The translations under genes and the position numbers were made by a program. Shown here piece by piece: positions 35,287 to 43,750 of a DNA stretch of 64,000 nucleotides (its first letter is position 1; each line of letters begins with the position of its first letter). The DNA is from Fimbriiglobus ruber (GTDB lineage Bacteria; Planctomycetota; Planctomycetia; Gemmatales; Gemmataceae): the NCBI RefSeq assembly GCF_002197845.1, contig NZ_NIDE01000017.1:1410712-1474711 (forward strand), read 5' to 3'. The notes below the pieces were generated by a model. It was not told the DNA's origin, made no database searches, and was given only the letters and a program-made list of their open reading frames with translations.

Positions 35287-35676
35287 ATGGCCCAGGTCAA
35301 GATTTACGGCCTCGCCGCCGAACTCAATCCGGTCAAAGCGAGGCTGTCCGACGCCATCCACGCGTGCGTGGTCGAGGCGTTCCGGTTTCCACCGGACAAG
35401 CGCGCGCACCGATTCTTCCCGCTGGCGGCAGACGATTTCTATTACCCGCCCGACCGGACGACCCGGTACACGATTATCGAGATCGGCGTGATGGAGGGGC
35501 GGACCGTCGAGACGAAAAAGCACCTCATCCGCCTGCTCTTTGAACGCCTCACCCGCGACCTCGGGTTCGCTGTTAACGACATCGAGGTCACGATCACCGA
35601 ATCGCCGAAGTGCAACTGGGGATTTCGGGGGCAACCCGGCGACGAGATCGCGCTCAATTACAGGGTCGAGGTCTGA
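35287..35676 (+). CDS. Tautomerase-like (4-oxalocrotonate tautomerase superfamily) protein
   Basis: 129 residues, starting MAQVKIYG. Two beta-alpha-beta units are evident: KIYGLAAELNPVKARLSDAIHACVVEAF and YTIIEIGVMEGRTVETKKHLIRLLFERL, then DIEVTITESPKCNWGFRGQPGDEIAL, all typical of the fold. The catalytic N-terminal Pro of this superfamily is missing; after Met removal the first residue would be Ala. It may therefore lack tautomerase activity. Just downstream of the glycosyltransferase, but separated by 66 bases. Confidence 0.75.
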   Translation: MAQVKIYGLAAELNPVKARLSDAIHACVVEAFRFPPDKRAHRFFPLAADDFYYPPDRTTRYTIIEIGVMEGRTVETKKHLIRLLFERLTRDLGFAVNDIEVTITESPKCNWGFRGQPGDEIALNYRVEV

Positions 35677-36281
35677 CAAACCTACCGGCTATCACGTCCC
35701 GCCGATCGCCCACAAACCGCGGGCCACTTGCGCTGTGGATTTTTTCGGCAGTTCCCGGTCGCCGTGGGGCTGCAGAGGCCGCATTTTTTTTCGATGCCAA
35801 GAGGTGTCGCGGGCAGACGTTGCGCCGAGCCTGCGAGAACACCACGGAAGTGCCATTCGACCCACTACCAATGTGCCATAAACGAAGGAACCCCCGGCGG
35901 TTCGACTCGCCGAGGTCCACGTAACGGTGACGCAGACGCGTTACTTGAGGCCGACACAACCATCTCGTCTCGCTCCAATCAACACCCGCTATCAGCCATT
36001 TCAGCGTTGCAGCCTTCTCAGGCCAAGGACGCGGTTGCCAGTTCCCGAATGGTAAAACCGGCGAAGGCTCGTGGCGGTCTTTACCAGAAATGGGTTTCCG
36101 CCGTTCCCGCATGGGCACGCACCCCGAGGGGATATCCAGCCAATGACGAACGGTGAAGAAAACCAGGTGTAGGGTACGCGCCCCGCCGATCACGTAATTG
36201 ACGGGTCGGGTCGCCTCGGGAATGGTTCCTATCCCCGAGGCGACCCGATGTCCGACCCACGTCCCGCACGTCCCGCGGCCT
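35677..36281. other. 605-base intergenic stretch with a terminator-like hairpin
   Basis: No gene recognised; several open frames exist on both strands but have no family features. A perfect 14-bp stem CGGGTCGCCTCGGG (36207-36220) pairs with 36234-36247 across 13 bases. It lies after the VOC gene stop at 36282 (minus strand) and may serve it as a 3' hairpin. Confidence 0.4.
36207..36247 (-). terminator. 14-bp stem hairpin downstream of the VOC gene
   Basis: Perfect arms CGGGTCGCCTCGGG and complement, 13-base loop. No T-run, so it may be a transcript-end stabiliser rather than a classical terminator. Confidence 0.45.
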
Positions 36282-36683
36282 TCACGCCGAAAACCGGCCG
36301 TCTGTCGCCGGTGCGTACGGCCGGTCCCACTGGAGGACTTCGATGCGGTTGCCGTCCGGGTCGCGGACGAAGAAGCGGTCGGCGGCCGCGATCTTGACCG
36401 TCTCGTCGATCGGGACGCCGAGGGCGCGGTAGTGCTCGCGGGCGGCCCGGGCGTCGGTCACGTGCAGGCAGAAATGGCGGGGGCTGATCGTGTCCGGGTG
36501 GGGCTTGAGCAGCAGGTGCAGGTACGTGCCGCCGAGGTCGTACCAGACGGCCACGAAATCGAACTCCCTCGGCGGGGCGATCTCGGTCAGGCCGAGGGTA
36601 CCGCCGTAGAATTGCCGGGCTTTTTCCACGTCAGTGATCAAAACGGAGCAATGGTCGATGTGGGTGAAGCGAAATGCTTTCAT
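36282..36683 (-). CDS. VOC-family (glyoxalase/bleomycin-resistance-like) protein
   Basis: 133 residues from the ATG at 36683 (an AGGA site lies upstream). HIDHCSVLITDVEKARQFYGGTLGL opens the first VOC unit; HFCLHVTDARAAREHYRALGV and DRFFVRDPDGNRIEVLQWDRP form the second. His and Glu positions expected for metal ligands (HIDH, HFCLHV, EVLQW) are present, so a metalloenzyme is likely. Substrate unknown. Confidence 0.87.
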   Translation of the reverse strand: MKAFRFTHIDHCSVLITDVEKARQFYGGTLGLTEIAPPREFDFVAVWYDLGGTYLHLLLKPHPDTISPRHFCLHVTDARAAREHYRALGVPIDETVKIAAADRFFVRDPDGNRIEVLQWDRPYAPATDGRFSA

Positions 36684-36842
36684 GGGATTGTCCTGTAACC
36701 CTATTCTCCGAGAGTCGGATTCGCGGCCGTTAACGGGGCCGACAGTCCCCGGTCCCACGCTCGCGGACGAAGTCATAGTACGGTAGGGTAGTCCTCTGTC
36801 GCACGTGCGCGGCCCGATTTCGCGCCCTGGAACCCGAACAAC

Positions 36843-38219
36843 ATGAGCCTGTTCCGCGTCAAAACGACCGAGTGCCGGGTCGGCGTCGTCGGCTTGTACA
36901 ACGCCGGCAAGACCGTCCTCCTCACGTCCCTCGTCAACCACCTCGACAACCACGACGGGGACCGCTTCCGGCTCGGTCACGGCAAAGAAATCCAGACGAT
37001 CCGCAAGTTCGAAATCCTTCCCCCGGACGACGGGTGGGCGGCGTTCAACTACGCCGGCTTCCGGGACGCCCTCGTTCACAACGGGAAGTGGCCCGAGAAG
37101 ACACGAGACAGATCCCAGCTGGTCTGCAAATTCGAGCGGTCCGATTGGACGTTCAGTGACGCCCTGCTCAAGCTTTACGATCTGCCCGGCGAGCGGTTGG
37201 CGGACGCGGCCATGCTCGGCCGGGAGTTCGGTCCGTGGTCCGACCACATCCTCACGCTGATCGACAACGACACCCCGTATCGCGCGTGCTGCGCCCCGTT
37301 CCTGGAAGCGGCCGGGGCCGGGGCAGTGGCGGAAGCGGACCTCATCCGGGCGTACAAACTGGCCCAGGCGAACCTGATTCTCGCGTACAAGCCGCTCGTC
37401 ACGCCGTCGACGTTCCTGCTCGATACGAAGGGCTCGCCGGCCCGCGGGCAGACGGCGACGGAGGTGGTCGTCGGCCGCGTGTCCGGGCTGAACGCGGACG
37501 CCGAGTTTACCCCGCTCCCGGCCCGCCTGCGGGAAGCGCAGCCGGAGCTGGCCGCCCTGTTCGCCCGGCGGTTCGAGGCGTACCGCGACCAGATCGTGGT
37601 CCCGTTCCTGCACGCCCTGCGGTCGTGTCACGCGCTGATCGTGTTAGTGGACGTGACGACGCTACTCGCGGCCGGGGTAGGCATGTACGACGACAACCGG
37701 CAGATCCTCCGCGACCTGTTCCACGTCCTGGACCCGGGCGAGAATTTCGCGGAGACGGTCGGGCGGCACCTGGCGAAAGTGTTCCTGCCACACACGCTGC
37801 GGCCCGGGTGGATCAACCGCGTGGCGTTCGTCGCCCCAAAACTCGACCTCGTTCACCCTATTGACCGGGATCGCGTATTCGGGCTGTTGAAGAGGATGGT
37901 GGGAAAGCTGGCGGAGAACCGGGACGGGTTGAAGGCGGAGTTCTTTAACTGCGCGGCCGTGGTCTCCACGAAGCCGTTGCCGGGGGGCGACGCCGACCGC
38001 GCCCTCGTCGGCATCCCGTACCGCAGCGCCGAGGGCCGCAAGATCCCGCCCGGGGCCGAGCAACGGTTCACGTCCTCGCCCATCCCGGACGACTGGCCAC
38101 TAAACTGGCGAGCCGGGCAGTACGTCTTCCCCGAGGTCTACCCGTTCGTACCCGCCCGCAAGGATTGCCCGCCGGACCAGATCAACCTCGATCGGGTACT
38201 GGACTTCGTGATGGATTAA
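36843..38219 (+). CDS. ycjX: YcjX-like P-loop GTPase/ATPase
   Basis: 458 residues. The start CRVGVVGLYNAGKTVLLTSLVNHL carries a P-loop (GLYNAGKT) near residue 18. A region DALLKLYDLPGERLADAAML corresponds to the YcjX DxPGE motif. Later, FLHALRSCHALIVLVDVTTLLAAG and RVAFVAPKLDLVHP give the G4-like and strand elements. Length matches the YcjX/DUF463 family, which in enterobacteria is linked to stress response. It stands alone here, without a YcjF partner. Confidence 0.85.
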   Translation: MSLFRVKTTECRVGVVGLYNAGKTVLLTSLVNHLDNHDGDRFRLGHGKEIQTIRKFEILPPDDGWAAFNYAGFRDALVHNGKWPEKTRDRSQLVCKFERSDWTFSDALLKLYDLPGERLADAAMLGREFGPWSDHILTLIDNDTPYRACCAPFLEAAGAGAVAEADLIRAYKLAQANLILAYKPLVTPSTFLLDTKGSPARGQTATEVVVGRVSGLNADAEFTPLPARLREAQPELAALFARRFEAYRDQIVVPFLHALRSCHALIVLVDVTTLLAAGVGMYDDNRQILRDLFHVLDPGENFAETVGRHLAKVFLPHTLRPGWINRVAFVAPKLDLVHPIDRDRVFGLLKRMVGKLAENRDGLKAEFFNCAAVVSTKPLPGGDADRALVGIPYRSAEGRKIPPGAEQRFTSSPIPDDWPLNWRAGQYVFPEVYPFVPARKDCPPDQINLDRVLDFVMD

Positions 38220-38230
38220 AACCCAAGATT

Positions 38231-38500
38231 ATTAGCCACAGAGGTCACAGAGGACACAGAGGACACAGAGAGAAGAGAGAAAGCCGAGAGAGATAAGAAT
38301 TACGCAGTTCGCGCTAGAATCTCAATACTAAAAATCCAACTTCTATTCCGAGAGCAATATCAGTGCATAAAACTAAACGGCTGCGTAACTCCTATCTCTC
38401 TTCTCTCTGTCTCTCTGTCTCTCTGTCTCTCTGTCTCTCTGTCTCTCTTCTCTCTGTGTCCTCTGTGACCTCTGTGACCTCTGTGACCTCTGTGGCTAAT
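38231..38500. mobile_element. 270-bp inverted-repeat intergenic element with TCTCTCTG tandem repeats
   Basis: Ends with ATTAGCCACAGAGGTC and its complement GACCTCTGTGGCTAAT. Inner arms continue as GAGAGAGATAAGAATTACGCAG (left) versus CTGCGTAACTCCTATCTCTC (right), around a ~74-base AT-richer core (38307-38380). The right arm also has an 8-base period (TCTCTCTG, about six copies) and then a 9-base period (CTCTGTGAC). No coding capacity. Similar CACAGAGG elements are frequent in planctomycete genomes as I recall. Confidence 0.75.
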
Positions 38501-38533
38501 ATCTTTTAGCTTTCCTTCCCGGCCCGAGCGCCG

Positions 38534-39883
38534 CTACTTCAACTCGCGCACGAAGATGTTCGCGAACTCGACGGCGTCGCCGTGGCTTTGCAGTGCGATC
38601 GGACCCTTCGGGGCCACGCCGGGGAGCCGGGCTTTGTCGATGACTTGCTTGCCGTTCAGGACGACGCTGAGTTCATCCTTCTGCATTTTGATGCGGAACC
38701 GGTTCCACTGGCCGAGCGGCTTGTCCGCCTTCATCTTCGGCGTGACGCCCGCGCGGACGGCCGGCGGTTGACTCTTGTCGGTCCGGTAGCCGTACACCTC
38801 ACCCGAGCCGATCGGCCAGCACCACATGTTGACCTGGGCCTTGCTGCTGCTGCCGCGCAGGTAGATGCCGCTGTCGCCGGCGTCGTCGACTTCGACCATC
38901 TTCGGCTTCCCGTCTTCCATCACGTCGTCGCCCGTCTTGGGATCGATGACTTGCCGCGGGGTCTTCTTCGGTTTGCCCGGGAACCGCCAGTCAACGATCA
39001 ACTCGATGTCGCCGTACTCCTTTTCGGTCCAGAGGCACGGGTCGCTGGCCGTGCTCTTGCCGTCGTAAGCCAGCATCCAGTCGCTCGGCCGCCAGTGCCC
39101 GGTGTGGCCGGGGTCGGCCTTCCAGCCCGAAAGGTCGAGCCCGGTGTAGAGGCTCTTGAACCCCTCGTCCACGTTGGCCACCTGTTCCGGCTTCGGGTCG
39201 CTGCCCGGCAGTTCCTTGATTTTGATGTTCTTGAAGTGGCACTCGGCGCCCTCCGATTCGAGCGCGAGGTAACCCTTCCGCGGGCTACACTCGCTCACGC
39301 CGGACACCTCCTTGCCGTTGACGTGCAGCTTGATGACGCCGCCGATCGCGATGACCTTGTAGTGGTTCCACTCGCCGCCCCCCTTGCAGCGGTTTTCCGA
39401 CGGCAGGCACCGCTGGCTTCCGCCGGGGTGTGGGCGGTCGGGTTTGCAGGTCGCCCCCCAGATGCTGAATAGGTCGCCGTGGCTGGTGGCGGTGATTTCG
39501 CCCTTCTTGTTCTTGTATTCCAGGTTCACCAGCACCTGGACCTCGATCCCGCGGGTGTACCCGGTCCCGACGGCCGGGATCGGGTCGCCCCAGACGAACA
39601 GGCCGGAGTTGCCCACCTCCGTCTTGTTGACGTGCATCCAGTCCATTTCGAGGACGAAGTTTTCGTACTGCCGGTCGGTCCGTAGGAAGCCGGTCGGCTT
39701 GCCGTTGGTGATGATCTCGTTGTCTTGTACGTAGAACGTGCCCGGCGCACAGTTCACGTTGACCCAGCCGGACAGATCCTTGCCGTTGAACATCGGCACG
39801 AACCCGTCGGGGTCGGCGGCCGGGGCGTAAGCCGCGACCGCGAGGGCGATCAGGCCGGCGAGGGGAAGACGGGCCGAATGCAT
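38534..39883 (-). CDS. Exported protein with two DUF1080 (3-keto-disaccharide hydrolase) domains
   Basis: 449 residues; signal peptide MHSARLPLAGLIALAVAAYAPA. Domain 1 (~residues 22-230): DGFVPMFNGKDLSGWVNV, then LEMDWMHVNKTEVGNSGLFVWG and EWNHYKVIAIGGVIKLHVNGKEV. Domain 2 (~250-449): EGFKSLYTGLDLSGWKADPG, DSGIYLRGSSSKAQVNMW and GQWNRFRIKMQKDELSVVLNGKQV. Both are concanavalin-like sandwiches of the DUF1080 family, associated with sugar 3-keto derivatives or carbohydrate binding. Secreted; likely polysaccharide breakdown. Confidence 0.9.
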   Translation of the reverse strand: MHSARLPLAGLIALAVAAYAPAADPDGFVPMFNGKDLSGWVNVNCAPGTFYVQDNEIITNGKPTGFLRTDRQYENFVLEMDWMHVNKTEVGNSGLFVWGDPIPAVGTGYTRGIEVQVLVNLEYKNKKGEITATSHGDLFSIWGATCKPDRPHPGGSQRCLPSENRCKGGGEWNHYKVIAIGGVIKLHVNGKEVSGVSECSPRKGYLALESEGAECHFKNIKIKELPGSDPKPEQVANVDEGFKSLYTGLDLSGWKADPGHTGHWRPSDWMLAYDGKSTASDPCLWTEKEYGDIELIVDWRFPGKPKKTPRQVIDPKTGDDVMEDGKPKMVEVDDAGDSGIYLRGSSSKAQVNMWCWPIGSGEVYGYRTDKSQPPAVRAGVTPKMKADKPLGQWNRFRIKMQKDELSVVLNGKQVIDKARLPGVAPKGPIALQSHGDAVEFANIFVRELK

Positions 39884-40249
39884 GGAGGTGTCTCCGGTTG
39901 GGGCAGGGTAAGCGGCGGGGCGCCGGGTGTCGGGCCGGACTGGTTCAAAAAGGATAACAAGTTCGGCGACGGGAACGAGAGAAATGACCGGGAACAGCCG
40001 GGGTGGGGTGAGTCCAGAAACGAAAGAACTCTGCTCTGCGTGGCCGACTCCCCGAAGTGAATACGACGTTGAAGCCTCGACCGAATCAGCCCTCTCCTCT
40101 GATATCAGATTAACCCCGACGCCGGTGCGGAGGGGGTCGAGTGCCGAGTGTTAGAAGGGTTTTTTTGCGCTTTTTGCGCTCGTTTATCGTGTTTCGTGAG
40201 AGAGCATGCAACAGGATACGAATTCGGACGGCTGGAACCCCGGTACCGG

Positions 40250-40271
40250 TTTTTACAAAACGAACCCAATT
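40250..40271 (+). repeat. Dispersed repeat (TTACAAAACGAACCC), copy 1
   Basis: Matches 40324-40345 over 22 bases. In other frames it spells KTNP-type or KRTQF-type peptides seen in spurious planctomycete proteins, which is why nearby open frames are not called as genes. Confidence 0.75.
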
Positions 40272-40323
40272 CCCGGTCGTCTAATCGTGGTTTGATGCTG
40301 GTCGCCCGTGGGCCCGGCATGTG

Positions 40324-40345
40324 TTTTTACAAAACGAACCCAATT
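40324..40345 (+). repeat. Dispersed repeat (TTACAAAACGAACCC), copy 2
   Basis: Second copy, 74 bases after the first. Confidence 0.75.
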
Positions 40346-40965
40346 TCGATGGGGGGCAGGCGATGGAGAGACCTCGGTGAGGCCGGAACACACGAACAGG
40401 ATAACCGCCTCGTGCTGGCAAACCGGGCGATTCCGAAACGATATCCGACTGGTCACGATTCGTACCGGTTCATCCGGGGACGGATCAGTGCCGAGGAACT
40501 GCCGCCGCCACTGAATCGTCGACCCGAACAGCCGCTCGGCTTACGTCTGAACGACCTTTGGGAACCATTCTCAATGGCCTCAAGAGCCACACCAGTTTTT
40601 GATGACGAAATATCGCCACTGTCATGTCGAGGCGTCGATTTATTGACACGCATATGTGCATCTCACGGCCGCAATCGATCAAATAATCTGGCCGCTAATG
40701 GCAGATTTATCCCAACGCTTCCACTCGATTAGGCCAAATCGAGGGCCGAATCGACACACGAATTTCCTGCCCTGCTCATTTGGCATGACAACTGCAAGCT
40801 AAGCAAAAGCAGTCTAATTGCTATCTTTTATTAAAAAACTAGAATTGACTCGTGTAGACGAATTGGTAGGCTTTTGTCGGGTAACTTGCCGGATGACAAG
40901 TTGCGCTGGCAACCGCACCAAGGGACTCATGGGTCTATCGTATTTTTACGGTAGGAGGGCGATCC

Positions 40966-41922
40966 ATGCGGCGCCACGCGTTCTCGCTCCTCGAATTACT
41001 CGTCGTGATCGCGATTATTGCGGTCTTGCTGGGTTTACTTTTGCCGGCGGTCCAAAAAGTCCGAGCGGCGTCCGCCCGGACGGCCTGCCAGAACAACCTG
41101 AAGCAGATCGCGCTGGCGGCTAACAACTATCACTCGCAGCACGCCGCGTTCCCCGCCGGCTCGTACGCCCCGGCCCAGGTGAGCGCGATTGTCCACCTAC
41201 TCCCGCAACTAGAACAAAATAATATCTATGAAATGTTTGATCTTAAGCATTTGGTTATGACATCCAGTCAGAACCAACAAGCCAGAGTGCAGGAGGTCGT
41301 GACCTTCCTCTGCCCGGCCGATCCGTCCCCCGCCCGGCAACCGCATCCCGACGACGGACGCCCCGAGTTCCTCGGGCGATGCAACTACTTCGCGAACCTG
41401 GGAAGCAACGCGTGGTGGCAGAATAAAAATCCCGCGACGGCCGGCATGTTCCGTTTCGCCAAGAAGCCGGCCCCGGTGAAGGTCAGCGACGTGACCGACG
41501 GCACGAGTCACACCGCCCTTTTCTCCGAAGTTCGACGGAGCAAGTTGATACCCAACGATGAGGAGAACGTGTGGGCCGTGTCGTACTCCATCTGGGACGA
41601 GCAGAAGGAAGCGCACGACCTGGCTCCGTTCCCGGAGTGCGATGCGTCAGCCGATTCCTACCAATACCGTGGCTTACAGTATTTCCGGGGGGTCGTCTGG
41701 ACGTCGATGTACACGCACACCGTACCGGTTAACTATGCCGGTCGTGACTGCATGCGATCCAAGGGGGTGGACCGGGCCCACATCGGCGCCCGGAGCTATC
41801 ACCCCGGCGGGGTGAACGTGGCGTACGTGGACGGGTCCGTTCGCTTTGCCACGAACGCGACGGCCATGGACGTCTGGCGGGCCATCGGGACGCGAGCCGG
41901 ACAGGATCTTGCATCCGAGTAA
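40966..41922 (+). CDS. DUF1559 prepilin-like exported protein
   Basis: 318 residues with TAGGAGGG directly upstream of the ATG. Type IV prepilin leader MRRHAFSLLELLVVIAIIAVLLGLLLPAVQKVR (cut after the Ala/Phe region), then the DUF1559 body with CQNNLKQIALAANNYHSQH, SDVTDGTSHTALFSEVRRS and the C-terminal HPGGVNVAYVDGSVRF (H-X9-DG motif). Planctomycetes carry dozens of these; they are thought to be pseudopilins or surface proteins. The esterase fusion begins 50 bases downstream. Confidence 0.92.
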   Translation: MRRHAFSLLELLVVIAIIAVLLGLLLPAVQKVRAASARTACQNNLKQIALAANNYHSQHAAFPAGSYAPAQVSAIVHLLPQLEQNNIYEMFDLKHLVMTSSQNQQARVQEVVTFLCPADPSPARQPHPDDGRPEFLGRCNYFANLGSNAWWQNKNPATAGMFRFAKKPAPVKVSDVTDGTSHTALFSEVRRSKLIPNDEENVWAVSYSIWDEQKEAHDLAPFPECDASADSYQYRGLQYFRGVVWTSMYTHTVPVNYAGRDCMRSKGVDRAHIGARSYHPGGVNVAYVDGSVRFATNATAMDVWRAIGTRAGQDLASE

Positions 41923-41972
41923 GGCGGTGCGGCGGCATAAATGGGCTGGCAAGACCGGACAGGGCGGCACTC

Positions 41973-43643
41973 ATGGCGACAGGTGCGAACACAATCGACC
42001 CGCAGGAGGACTCGGCCGCCGAAGCAGTGGCGGAACGACTGGGCGAATTCGTGCCTCCCCGGAATCTGCCGTATGAACCGAGCCTGGGGGCCGTGGTTGA
42101 GTGGATCACAAAGGGGATCGAGGCCGGATTCACGCGGGCGTTCGTGGTGAACGTCGAGACCTGTGTGGGGGCGCAATGCGCTTCCGCCGTTCTCGCCGAA
42201 CTGGAACAACGAGGGGCAACCGCAGGCGACCGCGCGTTCGTAGCGGCCGCTCTTGTCGACACGGGGGCGCAAAGCCCGCTTCAGCGCGGACCTCTGTCTC
42301 CGGTGTTGGCAGACGTTTTGCACGCGACGGTGGACGCGGTTCTCCAGCAGATTGTGGCGGCTTCGCGAGAGGGGAGCGAAACCCACGCCCGGTGCGCCCG
42401 TTTGGAACATGCGGTGGTGGTCCTGTTCGACCATCACGAGAAACTGAACTGGCTCTTTGCGGGGGCCAAGCACAAGGTCCGGGACGCGCTGGCCAAGGCC
42501 GGGTGCGACCCACGGGTGGCGCTCACGCAGGATCTGGACCTGGCTCAGGGCGGGAAACTCTTCCTACCCGGGTACGAGGTGATTGTTACCCGTCGGCGGA
42601 AACGACTTCATGCCCAAACCCGGCGCCTGGGAGGAGACGCACCACGGGAACCGCATGCGGCCGTTGCGCTGGATGCGAAGATGCCCGATCCGAAAACAGA
42701 ATCGGCACGACGCCCGCGGCGGTGGCCCGCGTGGGCATTCCTGGGTCGGCTGACGCGAGCGGTCGGGGTGCCGATCCGATGGCTCCGAAGTGTGGAGCTA
42801 AGTCCCCACACTCTCGGCCTGCTGCCGGTCGCGATCTTTCGATACATTCGTGCCCACCGAACGGTGGCGGCTATCGGCGTATGTATGGCGGCAGCACTGG
42901 CTTGCCTGACACTTGTAGCGACCGACGTCTACGGAAACCTCTCCGGGGAGACTGTGGCCCCCAAGCGGCCGCCGGGGTTCTACGTCGGGCAGTACAACAA
43001 AGCTGGTCCCTGGGGGACGGATTTGCGGCCGTACGGCCTGTACATCCCGCCGCATTTTCGCGGGCAGCGGGGGCCGTTTCCGCTGATCGTGTACCTACAC
43101 GGGTGGGGAGAACGAAACCCCAACTCGCTATTCTCGGCCGGCCTGCCGCTCTCGATCGCTACCCGGTTCGGGGAAGGGACCAAGAACGGTCGCTTCGAGT
43201 TCGTTGCGTTGTTCCTGAATGACCCGAGCGGGTATTGGGATCCTGATACCCAGGAGGGAAAGGACGCGATTGAAGTTTTGGATTACGTAATAACTCGACA
43301 CCGTATTGATCCCCAGAGAGTCTACCTCACGGGGGCTTCTTCGGGCGGGGCCGGGGTGTGGCGGTACGCTGAAGCGTACCCGGACCGGTGGGCGGCCCTA
43401 GCGCCACTAGGGGCGGTCTACACGCCATCGCCCGGACGGGTCAAACAGACGCCGGCATGGATATTTCATGGCGAAAAAGACACGACGGCGCCGATCAAAA
43501 TCCAGCGCGGCTTGATCAAAAAATTGAGGGAGGTCGGGTGCGACGTGCGGTTCACGGAGTTCGCTGGTAAGGACCACACAGTGTCGTCGGAAACTTATGA
43601 CAACCGAGAGTTGTTTACTTGGTTTGCCGAAAAAAAACGATAA
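41973..43643 (+). CDS. Membrane-linked fusion: unknown N-terminal domain plus alpha/beta esterase
   Basis: 556 residues. Residues 1-225 are a cytoplasmic-looking helical domain (AEAVAERLGEFVPP..., HAVVVLFDHHEKLNWLFAG) with no family recognised. A basic stretch then leads to a hydrophobic segment at ~300-325 (VAAIGVCMAAALACLTLVA). The C-terminal ~220 residues are an esterase/lipase: PFPLIVYLHGWGE oxyanion region, YLTGASSGGAG nucleophile Ser, GEKDTTAP acidic residue and AGKDHTV His. The catalytic half should therefore lie outside the membrane, joined to an inside domain. No RBS is obvious. Confidence 0.82.
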   Translation: MATGANTIDPQEDSAAEAVAERLGEFVPPRNLPYEPSLGAVVEWITKGIEAGFTRAFVVNVETCVGAQCASAVLAELEQRGATAGDRAFVAAALVDTGAQSPLQRGPLSPVLADVLHATVDAVLQQIVAASREGSETHARCARLEHAVVVLFDHHEKLNWLFAGAKHKVRDALAKAGCDPRVALTQDLDLAQGGKLFLPGYEVIVTRRRKRLHAQTRRLGGDAPREPHAAVALDAKMPDPKTESARRPRRWPAWAFLGRLTRAVGVPIRWLRSVELSPHTLGLLPVAIFRYIRAHRTVAAIGVCMAAALACLTLVATDVYGNLSGETVAPKRPPGFYVGQYNKAGPWGTDLRPYGLYIPPHFRGQRGPFPLIVYLHGWGERNPNSLFSAGLPLSIATRFGEGTKNGRFEFVALFLNDPSGYWDPDTQEGKDAIEVLDYVITRHRIDPQRVYLTGASSGGAGVWRYAEAYPDRWAALAPLGAVYTPSPGRVKQTPAWIFHGEKDTTAPIKIQRGLIKKLREVGCDVRFTEFAGKDHTVSSETYDNRELFTWFAEKKR

Positions 43644-43667
43644 CGCATGTCAACATAAAAAATAATA

Positions 43668-43695
43668 CTAAGTATTTGCCTTTGCAAATGCTTAG
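43668..43695. promoter_or_regulatory. 12-bp inverted repeat overlapping a promoter
   Basis: CTAAGTATTTGC and GCAAATGCTTAG (one mismatch) flank CTTT. It overlaps the -35 box and most of the spacer of the promoter at 43676-43705, so it could be an operator, or a terminator for the esterase gene ending 24 bases upstream. Confidence 0.45.
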
Positions 43696-43705
43696 TTGCT
43701 ATAAT
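43676..43705 (+). promoter_or_regulatory. Candidate sigma-70-type promoter for the DUF1573 gene
   Basis: TTGCCT (43676-43681) and TATAAT (43700-43705) separated by 18 bases, in AT-rich DNA 46 bases before the gene start. Confidence 0.5.
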
Positions 43706-43750
43706 GCCGGTGAACATTGATAAACGGTTGCACATTATGGAGATTAAGCT

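Larger units (their letters stand above)
39884..40965. other. 1.08-kb intergenic region with dispersed repeats
   Basis: No real gene seen, although a 194-codon plus frame (40148-40732) is open. It contains TTTTTTGCGCTTTTTGCGCT (40161-40180), close to 5732-5751, and two copies of a 22-base motif containing TTACAAAACGAACCC (40250-40271 and 40324-40345). Such motifs are typical planctomycete non-coding repeats. The last 200 bases are AT-rich and probably hold the promoter of the prepilin-like gene. Confidence 0.5.

Noticed and set aside
35654-36193. 180-codon minus-strand frame
   Set aside because: No RBS, no family features and composition like intergenic DNA, though its persistence could be rechecked by similarity search.
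38231-38500. CRISPR array
   Set aside because: The periods are 8 and 9 bases with no spacers; it is a microsatellite in an inverted-repeat element.
40148-40732. 194-codon plus-strand frame
   Set aside because: It is made of dispersed non-coding repeats (TTACAAAACGAACCC, TTTTTTGCGC) and has no protein-like features.
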